64,000 bases of DNA from Streptomyces sp. CG 926 (GTDB lineage Bacteria; Actinomycetota; Actinomycetes; Streptomycetales; Streptomycetaceae): the NCBI RefSeq assembly GCF_003148825.1, contig NZ_QGGZ01000025.1, positions 1 to 64,000 of the forward strand, given 5' to 3'. The translations under genes and the position numbers were made by a program. The notes under the pieces are model-generated. The model saw only the letters and a list, made by a program, of their open reading frames with translations. It was not told where the DNA came from and did not search any database. This document shows, in pieces, positions 40,063 through 48,721 of the stretch (positions are counted from its first letter, which is position 1; every line of letters starts with the position of its first letter).

Positions 40063-41795
40063 GGGTCCTCGCCGTCATCCCGGCCCGCGGTGGCTCCAAG
40101 GGAGTTCCGGGAAAGAACCTCGCGGAGGTCGCCGGCATTCCGCTCGTCGCCCGCGCCGTCCTGGCCTGCCGGGCCGCGCCGACCGTCACCGACGTGGTGG
40201 TCTCCACCGACTCGGAGGCGATCGCCGCCGCCGCCCGCGCCGCCGGAGCCGACGTCATCGCCCGCCCCACCGCGATCTCCGGCGACACCGCGAGCAGCGA
40301 GGCCGCCGTCCTGCACGCGCTCGCCGCGTTCGAGGAACTGCACTCCCTCGCCGTGGATGTGGTCCTCCTCGTCCAGTGCACCAGCCCCTTCCTCACCACC
40401 TCCGACGTCGAGTCGGTCGCCGTCGCCGTCGCCTCCGGGGCGGCCGACTCGGCTCTGACCGTGGCCCCGTTCCACGGCTTCCTCTGGCGGGAAGGGGCCG
40501 ACGGCTGCGGAGCCGGCGTCAACCACGACACGGCGTACCGCCCTCGGCGCCAGGACCGGCCGCAGGACCTGCTGGAGACGGGCGCCGCCTACGCCATGGA
40601 CGTCGCCGGCTTCCGTGGCGCCCGGCACCGGTTCTTCGGCCGCACCCTTCCCGTCGCCACCGATCCCGCTCGGGTCCTGGAGATCGACGACCCGCACGAC
40701 CTGACCCGCGCCCGACTGCTCGCACCCCTGCTCGACCCGCGCCCCGGAGCACGGCCCGGACCCTCCGCACACCCCGCACACCCCGCGGAGCCCGCCCCAG
40801 GCCCCGACGCGCATCCCGACCCGCAGCCCACACCCCTGACCCCGAGTGCCCCCCGTACATCCCCGCACCGAAGGACGCCCCCTGCCATGACGAGCACCCC
40901 CGACCCCCGCCTGCGTACCTTCGGCTCCCGCACCGCGGGCCCCGGCCGCCCCGTCTACGTCGTCGGCGAGATCGGCATCAACCACAACGGCGACCTCGGC
41001 AACGCCTTCGCCCTCATCGACGCCGCCGCCGAAGCCGGCTGCGACGCCGTGAAGTTCCAGAAGCGCACCCCCGAGATCTGCACCCCCCGCGACCAGTGGG
41101 ACATCGAACGCGACACCCCCTGGGGCCGGATGACCTACATCGACTACCGCCACAAGGTCGAGTTCGGCGAGGAGGAGTACCGCGCCATCGACGACCACTG
41201 CGCCAAGCGCGGCATCGACTGGTTCGCCTCCCCGTGGGACACCGAGGCCGTCGCCTTCCTGGAGAAGTTCGACGTCCCCGCCCACAAGGTGGCCTCCGCC
41301 TCCCTCACGGACGACGAGCTGCTGCGCGCCCTGCGCGCCACCGGCCGCACCGTCGTCCTGTCCACCGGCATGTCCACCCCGCAGCAGATCCGCCACGCGG
41401 TGGAGGTGCTCGGCAGTGCGAACACCCTTCTCTGCCACGCGACTTCGACCTACCCGGCGAAGGCCGAGGAGCTCAACCTGCGGGTGATCAACACCCTCCG
41501 CGAGGAGTACCCGAACGTCCCGATCGGCTACTCCGGCCACGAGACGGGCCTGCAGACCACCCTCGCCGCCGTCGCCCTCGGCGCCACCTTCGTCGAGCGC
41601 CACATCACCCTCGACCGCGCCATGTGGGGCTCCGACCAGGCCGCCTCCGTCGAGCCCGGCGGCCTCACCCGCCTGGTCCGCGACATCCGCACCATCGAGA
41701 CCGCCCTCGGCGACGGCGTCAAGCGCGTCTACGAGTCCGAGCTCGGCCCCATGAAGAAGCTCCGCCGCGTCCGGGGCGAGCTGGCCGCCGTCTGA
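40059..41795 (+). CDS. neuA: CMP-nonulosonate cytidylyltransferase reading in frame into NeuB (neuA-neuB ORF)
   Basis: GTG at 40059 opens a frame with no stop until 41795 (578 residues). Residues 1 to about 228 are a CMP-sialic acid synthetase domain: VIPARGGSKGVPGKNLAEVAG (CTP loop), VVSTDSEAIA, LVQCTSPFLTT and AYAMDVAGFR. Residues 228-275 are a Pro/Ala/His-rich linker. Residues 277 onward are the NeuB synthase, which also has its own AAGGAC ribosome site and ATG. The cell may therefore make a bifunctional protein, a free NeuB, or both. An out-of-frame TGA within the linker suggests a small frameshift could have removed the old neuA stop. Confidence 0.8.
   Translation: MRVLAVIPARGGSKGVPGKNLAEVAGIPLVARAVLACRAAPTVTDVVVSTDSEAIAAAARAAGADVIARPTAISGDTASSEAAVLHALAAFEELHSLAVDVVLLVQCTSPFLTTSDVESVAVAVASGAADSALTVAPFHGFLWREGADGCGAGVNHDTAYRPRRQDRPQDLLETGAAYAMDVAGFRGARHRFFGRTLPVATDPARVLEIDDPHDLTRARLLAPLLDPRPGARPGPSAHPAHPAEPAPGPDAHPDPQPTPLTPSAPRTSPHRRTPPAMTSTPDPRLRTFGSRTAGPGRPVYVVGEIGINHNGDLGNAFALIDAAAEAGCDAVKFQKRTPEICTPRDQWDIERDTPWGRMTYIDYRHKVEFGEEEYRAIDDHCAKRGIDWFASPWDTEAVAFLEKFDVPAHKVASASLTDDELLRALRATGRTVVLSTGMSTPQQIRHAVEVLGSANTLLCHATSTYPAKAEELNLRVINTLREEYPNVPIGYSGHETGLQTTLAAVALGATFVERHITLDRAMWGSDQAASVEPGGLTRLVRDIRTIETALGDGVKRVYESELGPMKKLRRVRGELAAV
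40887..41795 (+). CDS. neuB: N-acetylneuraminate synthase family protein (internal start)
   Basis: A 302-residue NeuB-type TIM barrel that condenses phosphoenolpyruvate with a hexose or hexosamine to a nonulosonic acid. Motifs: EIGINHNGDLGNAF, CDAVKFQKRTPE, FASPWDTEAV, STGMSTPQQI, CHATSTYPA, YSGHETG, and ERHITLDRAMWGSDQ. The usual C-terminal SAF (antifreeze-like) domain that completes the partner active site in sialic and legionaminic acid synthases is absent; the protein stops just after the barrel. The ATG has AAGGAC about 10 bases upstream. In S. coelicolor the syntenic genes have been linked to teichulosonic acid (Kdn polymer), so Kdn is a plausible product. Confidence 0.88.
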   Translation: MTSTPDPRLRTFGSRTAGPGRPVYVVGEIGINHNGDLGNAFALIDAAAEAGCDAVKFQKRTPEICTPRDQWDIERDTPWGRMTYIDYRHKVEFGEEEYRAIDDHCAKRGIDWFASPWDTEAVAFLEKFDVPAHKVASASLTDDELLRALRATGRTVVLSTGMSTPQQIRHAVEVLGSANTLLCHATSTYPAKAEELNLRVINTLREEYPNVPIGYSGHETGLQTTLAAVALGATFVERHITLDRAMWGSDQAASVEPGGLTRLVRDIRTIETALGDGVKRVYESELGPMKKLRRVRGELAAV

Positions 41796-41843
41796 CCCGA
41801 GGTCCGGCGCGTACGAGATCCGCCCCCCGACAAGGAGTACGTG

Positions 41844-43022
41844 GTGACCCCCTCCGCCCCCGCCGCACCCGCCGCCTCCACCCTCGCGTTCGTCGAGAGT
41901 CCCGTCCAGCTCCTGAACGTGCTGGAGTGGGCGTACGCGCGCCCCGGAGCGCAGCCGCAGCTGGACGGCGTACCGCGCCAGCGGGGGCGCCGGTCCGGCG
42001 GCGCGGAGCTGCCCGAGCCGGTCCCCCGGCCGGCGGGCGCCGCGTCCCCCCTGCGGATCGTCGTCCTGCCGCCCACCGACCCGATGTCCCGCGGCCAACT
42101 GCGCCGGGTGGCCGCACTGGCGCGGGACGAGGGGCACGAGGTCCGGTGGCAGGAGGCGCGCGGCAGCCGGTTCGCGCCGCTGAAGGCGCTGGCCGCGCTG
42201 GCGCGGGACGTGCGCGCCGCGCGCACGGTCGTCGTCGGCGACCCCTTCTCGCGCTACGTCCAGTTGCTGCTCACCCTGGTACGGGCCGAGGAGCTCGTGG
42301 TGGTCGACGACGGCACCGCCACCATGGAGTTCATGGCGCAGACCGCCCGCGGCGAACGCCTCGTACGGTGGCACCGGATCGGCGGCGGCGGACTGCCCGG
42401 CCGGATCCGCGAGCTGGCGTACGCACCCGTCTCCGCGACCGCCCGGCGCCGCTTCACCCCGGCCGCGCACCTCGGCCACCGCGTCGAGGTGTTCAGCTCG
42501 ATGCCCGTCACCGCACACGGCGGGATGACGCTGCGGGTCAACGACTTCGCCTGGACCCGCGCCCGGTTCGGACCGCCCCGGCTGACCAGGGGCACCGACC
42601 TGGTCGGCACCTCGCTCGTGGAGACCGGGGTGGTGGATCCGGACCGCTATCTGGACGCGGTGCGCGCCCTGACCCTGGAGCACGGCGCCACCCGCTACTT
42701 CGCCCACCGCCGCGAGTCCCCGGAGAAGCTGCGCGCGCTGAGCCGGGCGACCGGGCTGGAGATCGTCCGCCCGGATCTGCCGTTGGAGCTGATCGCCCGG
42801 CGCGGTCCCGTCGGCCGGACGATCGTCAGCTTTCCCTCCACCGTCGTCCACACGCTGCCGTACGCCCTGACCGGAACCGGTGTCACGGTGGCCGTATGCG
42901 ATGTGGATCCGGCGTGGCTCACCGGGTCCGCCTCCCCGCGCGCCCGCAGCTTCCTCGCCGGGGTCACGGACACCGCCCGCGATGTGCGCAGACTGCCTGC
43001 CCAGGCGGCTCCCACGGCCTGA
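41844..43022 (+). CDS. Putative sialyltransferase/GT52-like glycosyltransferase
   Basis: A 392-residue protein. The N-terminus STLAFVESPVQLLNVLEWAY, the strand VVVGDPFSRYVQLLL, the acidic motif VVVDDGTATMEFMAQ, and VSFPSTVVHTLPYAL near the end match bacterial family-52-like sialyltransferases and related DUF proteins. AAGGAG (41831-41836) precedes two adjacent GTG codons at 41841 and 41844; I use the second for spacing. It is 48 bases after neuB, so it is in the same transcript. Likely role: transfer of the CMP-activated nonulosonate to the growing wall polymer. Confidence 0.82.
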   Translation: MTPSAPAAPAASTLAFVESPVQLLNVLEWAYARPGAQPQLDGVPRQRGRRSGGAELPEPVPRPAGAASPLRIVVLPPTDPMSRGQLRRVAALARDEGHEVRWQEARGSRFAPLKALAALARDVRAARTVVVGDPFSRYVQLLLTLVRAEELVVVDDGTATMEFMAQTARGERLVRWHRIGGGGLPGRIRELAYAPVSATARRRFTPAAHLGHRVEVFSSMPVTAHGGMTLRVNDFAWTRARFGPPRLTRGTDLVGTSLVETGVVDPDRYLDAVRALTLEHGATRYFAHRRESPEKLRALSRATGLEIVRPDLPLELIARRGPVGRTIVSFPSTVVHTLPYALTGTGVTVAVCDVDPAWLTGSASPRARSFLAGVTDTARDVRRLPAQAAPTA

Positions 43023-43150
43023 TGAGCGCGCGAGTTTACCCCCGGGTGCATCCGGTCATGCGTCCAGAGGTCGGGTTTCTTTCCCCTAACGGCATGAACT
43101 TTTCGTGATCCCCGGCCAGTTGACCCGTCCGTGGGCCTACCCTTCAACGG

Positions 43151-44407
43151 GTGAACCAGTTGATGTCCCGCGAGTCCCAGACCGCCCAGCCCGCCGCGTC
43201 CGACCGGCCCGAGCTGCCCGGCAAGCTTCCGGACCACCTGCGTACCGAACTGATCGCCTTCCGCCGGGACTTGCACATGCACCCGGAGCTCGGACACCAG
43301 GAATTCCGGACCACCGCGGCGATCAAGGCCCGGTTGGAGAAAGCCGGCCTGCGACCACGGGTGCTGAACTCCGGCACGGGCCTGATCTGTGACGTCGGCA
43401 CCTGGGACGGGGACCGGCCGATGCTGGCCCTGCGCGCGGACATCGACGCCCTGCCCATCCCGGATGCCAAGACGCACGTCCCGTACCGCTCGACCTTCCC
43501 GGACCGCGCCCACGCCTGCGGCCACGACGTGCACACCGCCGTGGTCCTCGGCGCCGGCCTGGTCCTCGCCGAGCTCGACCGACAGGGGCTGCTGCCCCGC
43601 CCCGTGCGGCTGCTCTTCCAGCCCGCCGAGGAGGTGCTCCCGGGCGGGGCCACCGACGCCATCGGATCCGGGGTCCTGGACGGCGTCGGTCGGATCGTCG
43701 CCGTGCACTGCGACCCCCGGGTCGACGCGGGGCGCATCGGGCTGCGGGCCGGCCCCATCACCTCCGCCTGCGACCGGCTGGAGGTCACCCTCTCCGGCGC
43801 CGGCGGGCACACCGCGCGGCCGCACCTGACCACCGACCTGGTGACGGCCGCCGCCCGGGTGGCCGTCGACGCCCCGGCGCTGCTGGCCCGCCGGATGGAC
43901 GCCCGCTCGGGCATGTCCGTCACCTGGGGCCGGATCGAGGCCGGGCACGCCTGCAACGTCATCCCGATGCACGCCGAGCTGTCCGGAACCGTGCGCTGCC
44001 TGGACCTGAACGCCTGGCACGAGGCACCGGACATGATCCACGCGGCGATCGACGAGATCGCGACCATGCACGGGGCCAAGTTCGAGATCAACCACGTGCG
44101 CGGGGTGCCCCCGGTGGTCAACGACCCGGTGATCACCGAGCTGCTGCGCGAGGCGATGGGGGTCCGCTGCGGAGCGGATTCGGTCGAGGACACCGAGCAG
44201 AGCCTGGGCGGGGAGGACTTCTCCTGGTACCTGGAGCACGTGCCGGGCGCGATGGCTCGCCTCGGCGTGCGTACGCCGGGCGACAGCGCCAAGCGTGACC
44301 TGCACCGGGGCGACTTCGACGTGGACGAGTCCGCGATCGCCGTCGGCGTGGAGTTCTTCACCGCCGCCGCGATGATCGACGGGCTGCGCGCGGTGGCCAC
44401 GAGGTAG
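43151..44407 (+). CDS. M20-family amidohydrolase
   Basis: A 418-residue M20D-type metal-dependent amidohydrolase (hippurate/IAA-amino acid hydrolase group). RRDLHMHPELGHQEFRT starts the domain, ALRADIDALPI follows, and metal ligands lie in HACGHDVHTA and FQPAEEV. SGAGGHTARPH is in the dimerisation domain, and GGEDFSWYLE is near the end. It probably removes an N-acyl group or hydrolyses an amide-linked amino acid; the substrate is unknown. GTG at 43151 is the first start after a 128-bp gap. Downstream, a hairpin with 11-bp arms (44478-44488, 44496-44506) separates it from bmpA. Confidence 0.9.
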   Translation: MNQLMSRESQTAQPAASDRPELPGKLPDHLRTELIAFRRDLHMHPELGHQEFRTTAAIKARLEKAGLRPRVLNSGTGLICDVGTWDGDRPMLALRADIDALPIPDAKTHVPYRSTFPDRAHACGHDVHTAVVLGAGLVLAELDRQGLLPRPVRLLFQPAEEVLPGGATDAIGSGVLDGVGRIVAVHCDPRVDAGRIGLRAGPITSACDRLEVTLSGAGGHTARPHLTTDLVTAAARVAVDAPALLARRMDARSGMSVTWGRIEAGHACNVIPMHAELSGTVRCLDLNAWHEAPDMIHAAIDEIATMHGAKFEINHVRGVPPVVNDPVITELLREAMGVRCGADSVEDTEQSLGGEDFSWYLEHVPGAMARLGVRTPGDSAKRDLHRGDFDVDESAIAVGVEFFTAAAMIDGLRAVATR

Positions 44408-44477
44408 TCGCGGGACCGTCGAGAAGCAGCCGGCGGGCGAGACTCCTTACAACATCGGCGGGACTCCCGACGGGCGT

Positions 44478-44506
44478 GTCCAGCCCTTGGTACACAAGGG
44501 CTGGAC
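44478..44506. terminator. Hairpin between the M20 gene and bmpA
   Basis: GTCCAGCCCTT and AAGGGCTGGAC form an 11-bp perfect stem with a 7-base loop, 71 bases after the M20 stop. It is a likely terminator without a U-tract. The rest of the 251-bp gap holds the bmpA promoter region. Confidence 0.65.
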
Positions 44507-44584
44507 GCAGAAGGAGTTACCGATCGGTCACTGTCCGGTTCACGACGATCCGATAACGACTCATGAACGGGCCTTTAACTGACA

Positions 44585-44600
44585 TCTACGCGCGTTACGA
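44585..44600. promoter_or_regulatory. Nucleoside-regulon operator A (bmpA)
   Basis: TCTACGCGCGTTACGA is a near match (CTACGCGCGTTA against CTACGCGCGTAG) to the palindrome found before the importer operon, deoA and add. It lies 58 bases upstream of the bmpA start. Confidence 0.65.
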
Positions 44601-44658
44601 TCGCCGCGAAACCAGCGCCGGTCGTGGCGCTTCGGTCAGGTTTTGAAGGAGCCTCCCC

Positions 44659-45720
44659 TTGCGCCGGATCACCAGGATCGCCACCGTGGGCATCGCGTCC
44701 GCGGCGCTGGCCCTCTCGGCCACCGCCTGTGGCGGAAAGAAGTCGTCGGACGCCTCGTCCTCCCCCTCGGAGTCGGGTCAGAAGTCCGCAGCCATCGCGT
44801 ACGACGTCGGTGGCCGCGGCGACCAGTCGTTCAACGACGCTGCCTACGCCGGCCTGAAGAAGGCCGAAACCGATCTCAAGATCAAGTCCGCCGAGGCGGA
44901 GCCCACCGACGGCGAGGGCGAGGCCGACAAGGTCCAGCGTCTCACCGAGCTGGCCCGCAAGGGCAACAACCCGGTCATCGGCGTCGGCTTCGCGTACGCC
45001 CCGGCCGTCAAGAAGGTCGCGCCGAAGTTCCCGAACACCACGTTCGGCATCATCGACGACACCTCGGTGACCGGCCCGAACATCGCCAACCTCGTCTTCA
45101 ACGAGGAGCAGGGCTCCTACCTGGCCGGCGTCGCCGCCGCCAAGGCGTCCAAGACCGGCACGGTCGGCTTCATCGGCGGTGTCGAGGTTCCGCTGATCAA
45201 GAAGTTCGAGGCGGGCTTCACCCAGGGCGTCAAGGACACCAACCCGAACGCCAAGGTGCTCTCCGCGTACCTGACGCAGCCGCCGAACTTCGACGGTTTC
45301 TCCAAGCCCGACCTCGGCAAGGCCGCCGCGCTGGGCCAGCTCGACGCGGGCGGCGCCGACGTGGTGTACGCCGCTGCCGGTCTCGCCGGTTCGGGTGCCA
45401 TCGAGGCCGCTTCCTCCAAGGGCAAGTGGGCCATCGGCGTCGACTCCGACCAGTACAACCAGGCCGGTCTGGCGAAGTACAAGGACTCGATCCTGACCTC
45501 GGTCACCAAGGACGTCGAGGACTCGGTCTTCAACCTGATCAAGTCGGTCGAGGACGGCAAGCCGACCACCGGTGAGATCCGCTACGGCCTGGACAAGGAC
45601 GGCGTCGGCCTGGCCGACTCCAACCCGAAGTACAAGGAGATGGCTGACGTCGTCGCCGCGGTGGAGAAGGCCAAGGCCGACATCATCGCCAAGAAGATCG
45701 TCGTCAAGACCCAGCCGTAA
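44659..45720 (+). CDS. bmpA: BMP-family nucleoside-binding lipoprotein of an ABC importer
   Basis: A 353-residue solute-binding lipoprotein of the BMP/PnrA family, which bind nucleosides. The lipobox SATAC places the lipidated Cys at about residue 24, followed by a Ser-rich spacer. AYDVGGRGDQSFNDAAYAGL is the BMP signature, with GVGFAYAPAVKKVAP and NEEQGSYLAGVAAA as further family blocks. The start is TTG at 44659, with GAAGGAG 8 bases upstream. It lies upstream of the ATPase and two permeases but is separated from them by a 230-bp gap with its own operator, so it is probably expressed at a higher level. Confidence 0.92.
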   Translation: MRRITRIATVGIASAALALSATACGGKKSSDASSSPSESGQKSAAIAYDVGGRGDQSFNDAAYAGLKKAETDLKIKSAEAEPTDGEGEADKVQRLTELARKGNNPVIGVGFAYAPAVKKVAPKFPNTTFGIIDDTSVTGPNIANLVFNEEQGSYLAGVAAAKASKTGTVGFIGGVEVPLIKKFEAGFTQGVKDTNPNAKVLSAYLTQPPNFDGFSKPDLGKAAALGQLDAGGADVVYAAAGLAGSGAIEAASSKGKWAIGVDSDQYNQAGLAKYKDSILTSVTKDVEDSVFNLIKSVEDGKPTTGEIRYGLDKDGVGLADSNPKYKEMADVVAAVEKAKADIIAKKIVVKTQP

Positions 45721-45858
45721 GGTCGCTCCTGACATGTAGTCCTGGTCTCCGGGGTCCGGGAAGCGGTCGACATCGCTCCCGGGCCCCGAGCCACGTTCTG
45801 TGATCATTAGTCTGTGACCACGTGGCCGCCCGGCCGCAAGTTTTCACTTCTGACAGTG

Positions 45859-45870
45859 CTACGCGCGTAG
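45859..45870. promoter_or_regulatory. Nucleoside-regulon operator B (importer operon)
   Basis: CTACGCGCGTAG is a perfect 12-bp palindrome upstream of the ATPase-permease-permease-cdd operon. It is the same sequence as the one before add and a one-base variant of that before deoA. The bmpA-distal gap also has an imperfect GC hairpin (about 45747-45790). Confidence 0.75.
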
Positions 45871-45950
45871 AAGCATCGTGGACGCGATACTTTCTCTCCC
45901 CGCCCTGTCCCCCCTGCCTTCCGCTCCTTCCGCGCCAAGGAGAGTGCGTC

Positions 45951-47609
45951 ATCAACGCGTCCAGCCCGCCCCACGCCGTAGAACTGCACGGCATCACAAA
46001 GCGCTTCCCCGGCGTCGTCGCCAACAAGGACATCGCGATCACCGTCCGCAAGGGCACGGTCCATGCCTTGATCGGTGAGAACGGCGCCGGCAAGTCGACT
46101 CTGATGAAGATCCTCTACGGCATGCAGAAGCCGGACGAGGGCACCATCGCCATCGACGGGGAGCAGGTCTCCTTCAGCACCCCCGGCGACGCCATCGCCC
46201 GCGGCATCGGCATGGTGCACCAGCACTTCATGCTCGCCGACAACCTCACCGTCCTGGAGAACGTGGTTCTCGGCGGCGAGAAGCTGTACGGCATCGGCGC
46301 CAAGGCCCGTAAGAAGATCATGGAGATCTCGGACGCGTACGGCCTCGGCGTACGCCCCGACGTCCTGGTCGAGGACCTCGGTGTCGCCGACCGGCAGCGC
46401 GTGGAGATCCTCAAGGTCCTCTACCGCGGCGCGAAGATCCTCATCCTCGACGAGCCGACCGCCGTGCTCGTGCCGCAGGAGGTGGACGCACTCTTCGACA
46501 ACCTGCGCGAGCTCAAGGCCGAAGGCCTGACCGTCATCTTCATCTCGCACAAGCTGGGCGAGGTCCTGAAGGTCGCCGACGACATCACCGTCATCCGGCG
46601 CGGCACCACGGTCGGTACCGCCGACCCGAAGACCGCCACCACCAAGCAGCTCGCCGAGCTGATGGTCGGCTCCGAGCTGCCGTCGCCCGAGACCCGCGAG
46701 TCCACGGTGACGACCACGCCGATGCTGCAGGTGACGGGCCTGACCCTGGCCGCGAGCGACGCCGTCGTCGCCGAGCCGGAGACCATGGCCCCCGCGGGCG
46801 CCCCGGACTCCGCCACCCTGGAGCACGTCGGTGCAGGCCGTCTTCTGCTGGACGACATCAACCTGACCATCCACAAGGGCGAGATCCTCGGAATCGCCGG
46901 TGTGGAGGGCAACGGCCAGACGGAGCTCATCGAAGCCCTCATGGGCATGGCCTCCGCCGACTCGGGTGCCATCTCCCTGGACGGCAAGGACATCACCAGG
47001 ACGCCGGTGCGCAAGCGCCGCGAGGGCGGCATCGGCTACATCCCCGAGGACCGTCACCGCCACGGCCTGCTGCTGGAGTCCCCGCTCTGGGAGAACCGGA
47101 TCCTCGGCCACGTCACCGAGGCGCCCAACTCCAAGAAGGGCATCCTCGACCCGAAGGCGGCCCGCAAGGACACCGAGCGGATCGTGCGCGAGTACGACGT
47201 CCGCACGCCCGGCATCGAGGTCACCGCGGCCTCGCTCTCCGGCGGCAACCAGCAGAAGCTGATCGTCGGCCGCGAGATGAGCCACAACCCGAAGTTCCTC
47301 ATCGCCGCCCACCCCACCCGCGGTGTGGACGTCGGCGCGCAGGCGCAGATCTGGGACGCGATCCGCGAGGCCCGCCGCGAGGGTCTGGCCGTGCTGCTGA
47401 TCTCCGCCGACCTGGACGAGCTCATCGGCCTGTCCGACACCCTGCGCGTGATCTACCGCGGCCGCCTGGTCGCGGACGCCGACCCCGCGACCGTCACCCC
47501 CGAGGAGCTCGGCACCGCGATGACGGGTGCCGCTTCGGGGCACCTGGAAGCAACCGACAACCACTCCGCCGCTGCCGACGGTGACACGACGGAGGACGAG
47601 GCCCGATGA
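45951..47609 (+). CDS. Nucleoside ABC importer ATPase (two nucleotide-binding domains)
   Basis: A 552-residue double ATPase energising the BMP-type importer. The first domain has Walker A GENGAGKS (42-49) and LILDEPTAVL; its signature is VEDLGVADRQRVEIL. The second has LSGGNQQK (429-436) and a degenerate Walker A (GVEGNGQTE). As in other rhamnose/ribose/BMP-type ATPases, the halves are unequal. The start is odd: AAGGAG at 45938-45943 is followed 7 bases later by ATC, where the conserved N-terminus INASSPPHAVELHGITKRF begins. No in-frame ATG, GTG or TTG is near; the first upstream is GTG at 45822, which would include the operator. Its stop overlaps the next ATG. Confidence 0.85.
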   Translation: MNASSPPHAVELHGITKRFPGVVANKDIAITVRKGTVHALIGENGAGKSTLMKILYGMQKPDEGTIAIDGEQVSFSTPGDAIARGIGMVHQHFMLADNLTVLENVVLGGEKLYGIGAKARKKIMEISDAYGLGVRPDVLVEDLGVADRQRVEILKVLYRGAKILILDEPTAVLVPQEVDALFDNLRELKAEGLTVIFISHKLGEVLKVADDITVIRRGTTVGTADPKTATTKQLAELMVGSELPSPETRESTVTTTPMLQVTGLTLAASDAVVAEPETMAPAGAPDSATLEHVGAGRLLLDDINLTIHKGEILGIAGVEGNGQTELIEALMGMASADSGAISLDGKDITRTPVRKRREGGIGYIPEDRHRHGLLLESPLWENRILGHVTEAPNSKKGILDPKAARKDTERIVREYDVRTPGIEVTAASLSGGNQQKLIVGREMSHNPKFLIAAHPTRGVDVGAQAQIWDAIREARREGLAVLLISADLDELIGLSDTLRVIYRGRLVADADPATVTPEELGTAMTGAASGHLEATDNHSAAADGDTTEDEAR

Positions 47610-48721
47610 AGACATTCGACAAGGACCGGCTGATGCTCGCCATCGCCGGCCCCCTGCTGGCGCTGCTCAGCGCCTTCGTGCTGACCATGCTCGTTCTGGC
47701 GGCGACGGGGATCAACCCGATCGAGCCGCTGCGCATCATGGTCGAGAACGGTGGCTACGAGGACATCCAGGTCCTCATCGTCAACCAGGCCGGCACGTAC
47801 TACCTGGCAGCCCTGGCCGTCGCCATCGGCTTCCGGATGAACCTCTTCAACATCGGCGTCGACGGCCAGTACCGCCTCGCCGCGATGATCTCCGCCGTGG
47901 TCGGTGGCGCCATCGCGCTGCCCGGCCCGCTGCACATCCTGCTGATCGTGCTCGTCGCGATGCTGACGGGCGCCGCCTGGGCCGGTATCGCGGGTGTCCT
48001 GAAGGCCAAGCGCGGAGTCAGCGAGGTCGTCTCGACGATCATGCTGAACGCCATCGCGACCAGCCTCATCGCCTGGCTGCTCCTGCCGAAGAACCTCGGT
48101 GTCCAGGTCGAGGGCTCCAACGACCTCACCACCGGCGAGATCGCCCAATCCGGCTGGTTCCCGGCCCTCTCCCTCGGCGACTCGGGCGAGATCTACGGCT
48201 TCACCTTCGTGGCCTTCGCCCTCGGCATCGTCTACTGGTTCACGCTCAACCGCACCCGCTTCGGCTTCGACCTTCGCGCCAGCGGCGCCAGCGAGTCCGC
48301 CGCCGCGGCCTCCGGTGTCGACTCCAAGAAGATGATCATCACCGCGATGCTCATCTCCGGCGCCGTCGCCGGCCTGTCCGGCATGCCGGTGCTGCTCGGC
48401 GAGAGCCACACGTACACCCTCGTCTTCCCCGTGGGCGTCGGCTTCACCGGCATCACGATCGCCCTGCTCGGCCGTAACAGCCCTGTCGGCATCTTCTTCG
48501 CCGCGCTCCTGATGGCCTTCATCGACAAGGCGTCCGCCGGTCTCGACACGGCCGGCTACGCCAAGGAGATCGGCACGATCATGAAGGGCCTGATCGTGAT
48601 CGCGGTCGTCGTCTCGTACGAGCTGATCCGCCGCTACGGCCTGCGCCGCCAGCAGCAGAAGGTCGGCGAGGAGCTGGCCGCGGGCCACGCCATGAAGACC
48701 GAGAAGGAGGTCGCGGCGTGA
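47606..48721 (+). CDS. Nucleoside ABC importer permease 1
   Basis: A 371-residue permease of the BPD_transp_2 family with about ten helices. Typical blocks are AIGFRMNLFNIGVDGQYRLAA, SEVVSTIMLNAIATSLI and GFDLRASGASESAAAASGVD (coupling helix to the ATPase). It forms a heterodimer with permease 2. ATG overlaps the ATPase stop (ATGA), and its own stop overlaps the next GTG (GTGA). Confidence 0.93.
   Translation: MKTFDKDRLMLAIAGPLLALLSAFVLTMLVLAATGINPIEPLRIMVENGGYEDIQVLIVNQAGTYYLAALAVAIGFRMNLFNIGVDGQYRLAAMISAVVGGAIALPGPLHILLIVLVAMLTGAAWAGIAGVLKAKRGVSEVVSTIMLNAIATSLIAWLLLPKNLGVQVEGSNDLTTGEIAQSGWFPALSLGDSGEIYGFTFVAFALGIVYWFTLNRTRFGFDLRASGASESAAAASGVDSKKMIITAMLISGAVAGLSGMPVLLGESHTYTLVFPVGVGFTGITIALLGRNSPVGIFFAALLMAFIDKASAGLDTAGYAKEIGTIMKGLIVIAVVVSYELIRRYGLRRQQQKVGEELAAGHAMKTEKEVAA

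Noticed and set aside
40005..42851. 948-residue minus-strand frame opposite neuA, neuB and the GT52-like gene
   Set aside because: Long only because of third-position GC bias; the plus strand carries recognisable catalytic motifs throughout.
42695..44305. 536-residue minus-strand frame opposite the M20 hydrolase
   Set aside because: Composition typical of antisense of a high-GC gene, rich in His, Gln and Arg without domains.
45747..45790. GC-rich imperfect hairpin after bmpA
   Set aside because: Arms have several mismatches; mentioned with operator B but not strong enough to call as a terminator.
45807..47615. 602-residue minus-strand frame opposite the ABC ATPase
   Set aside because: Shadow of a gene with clear Walker A and signature motifs.
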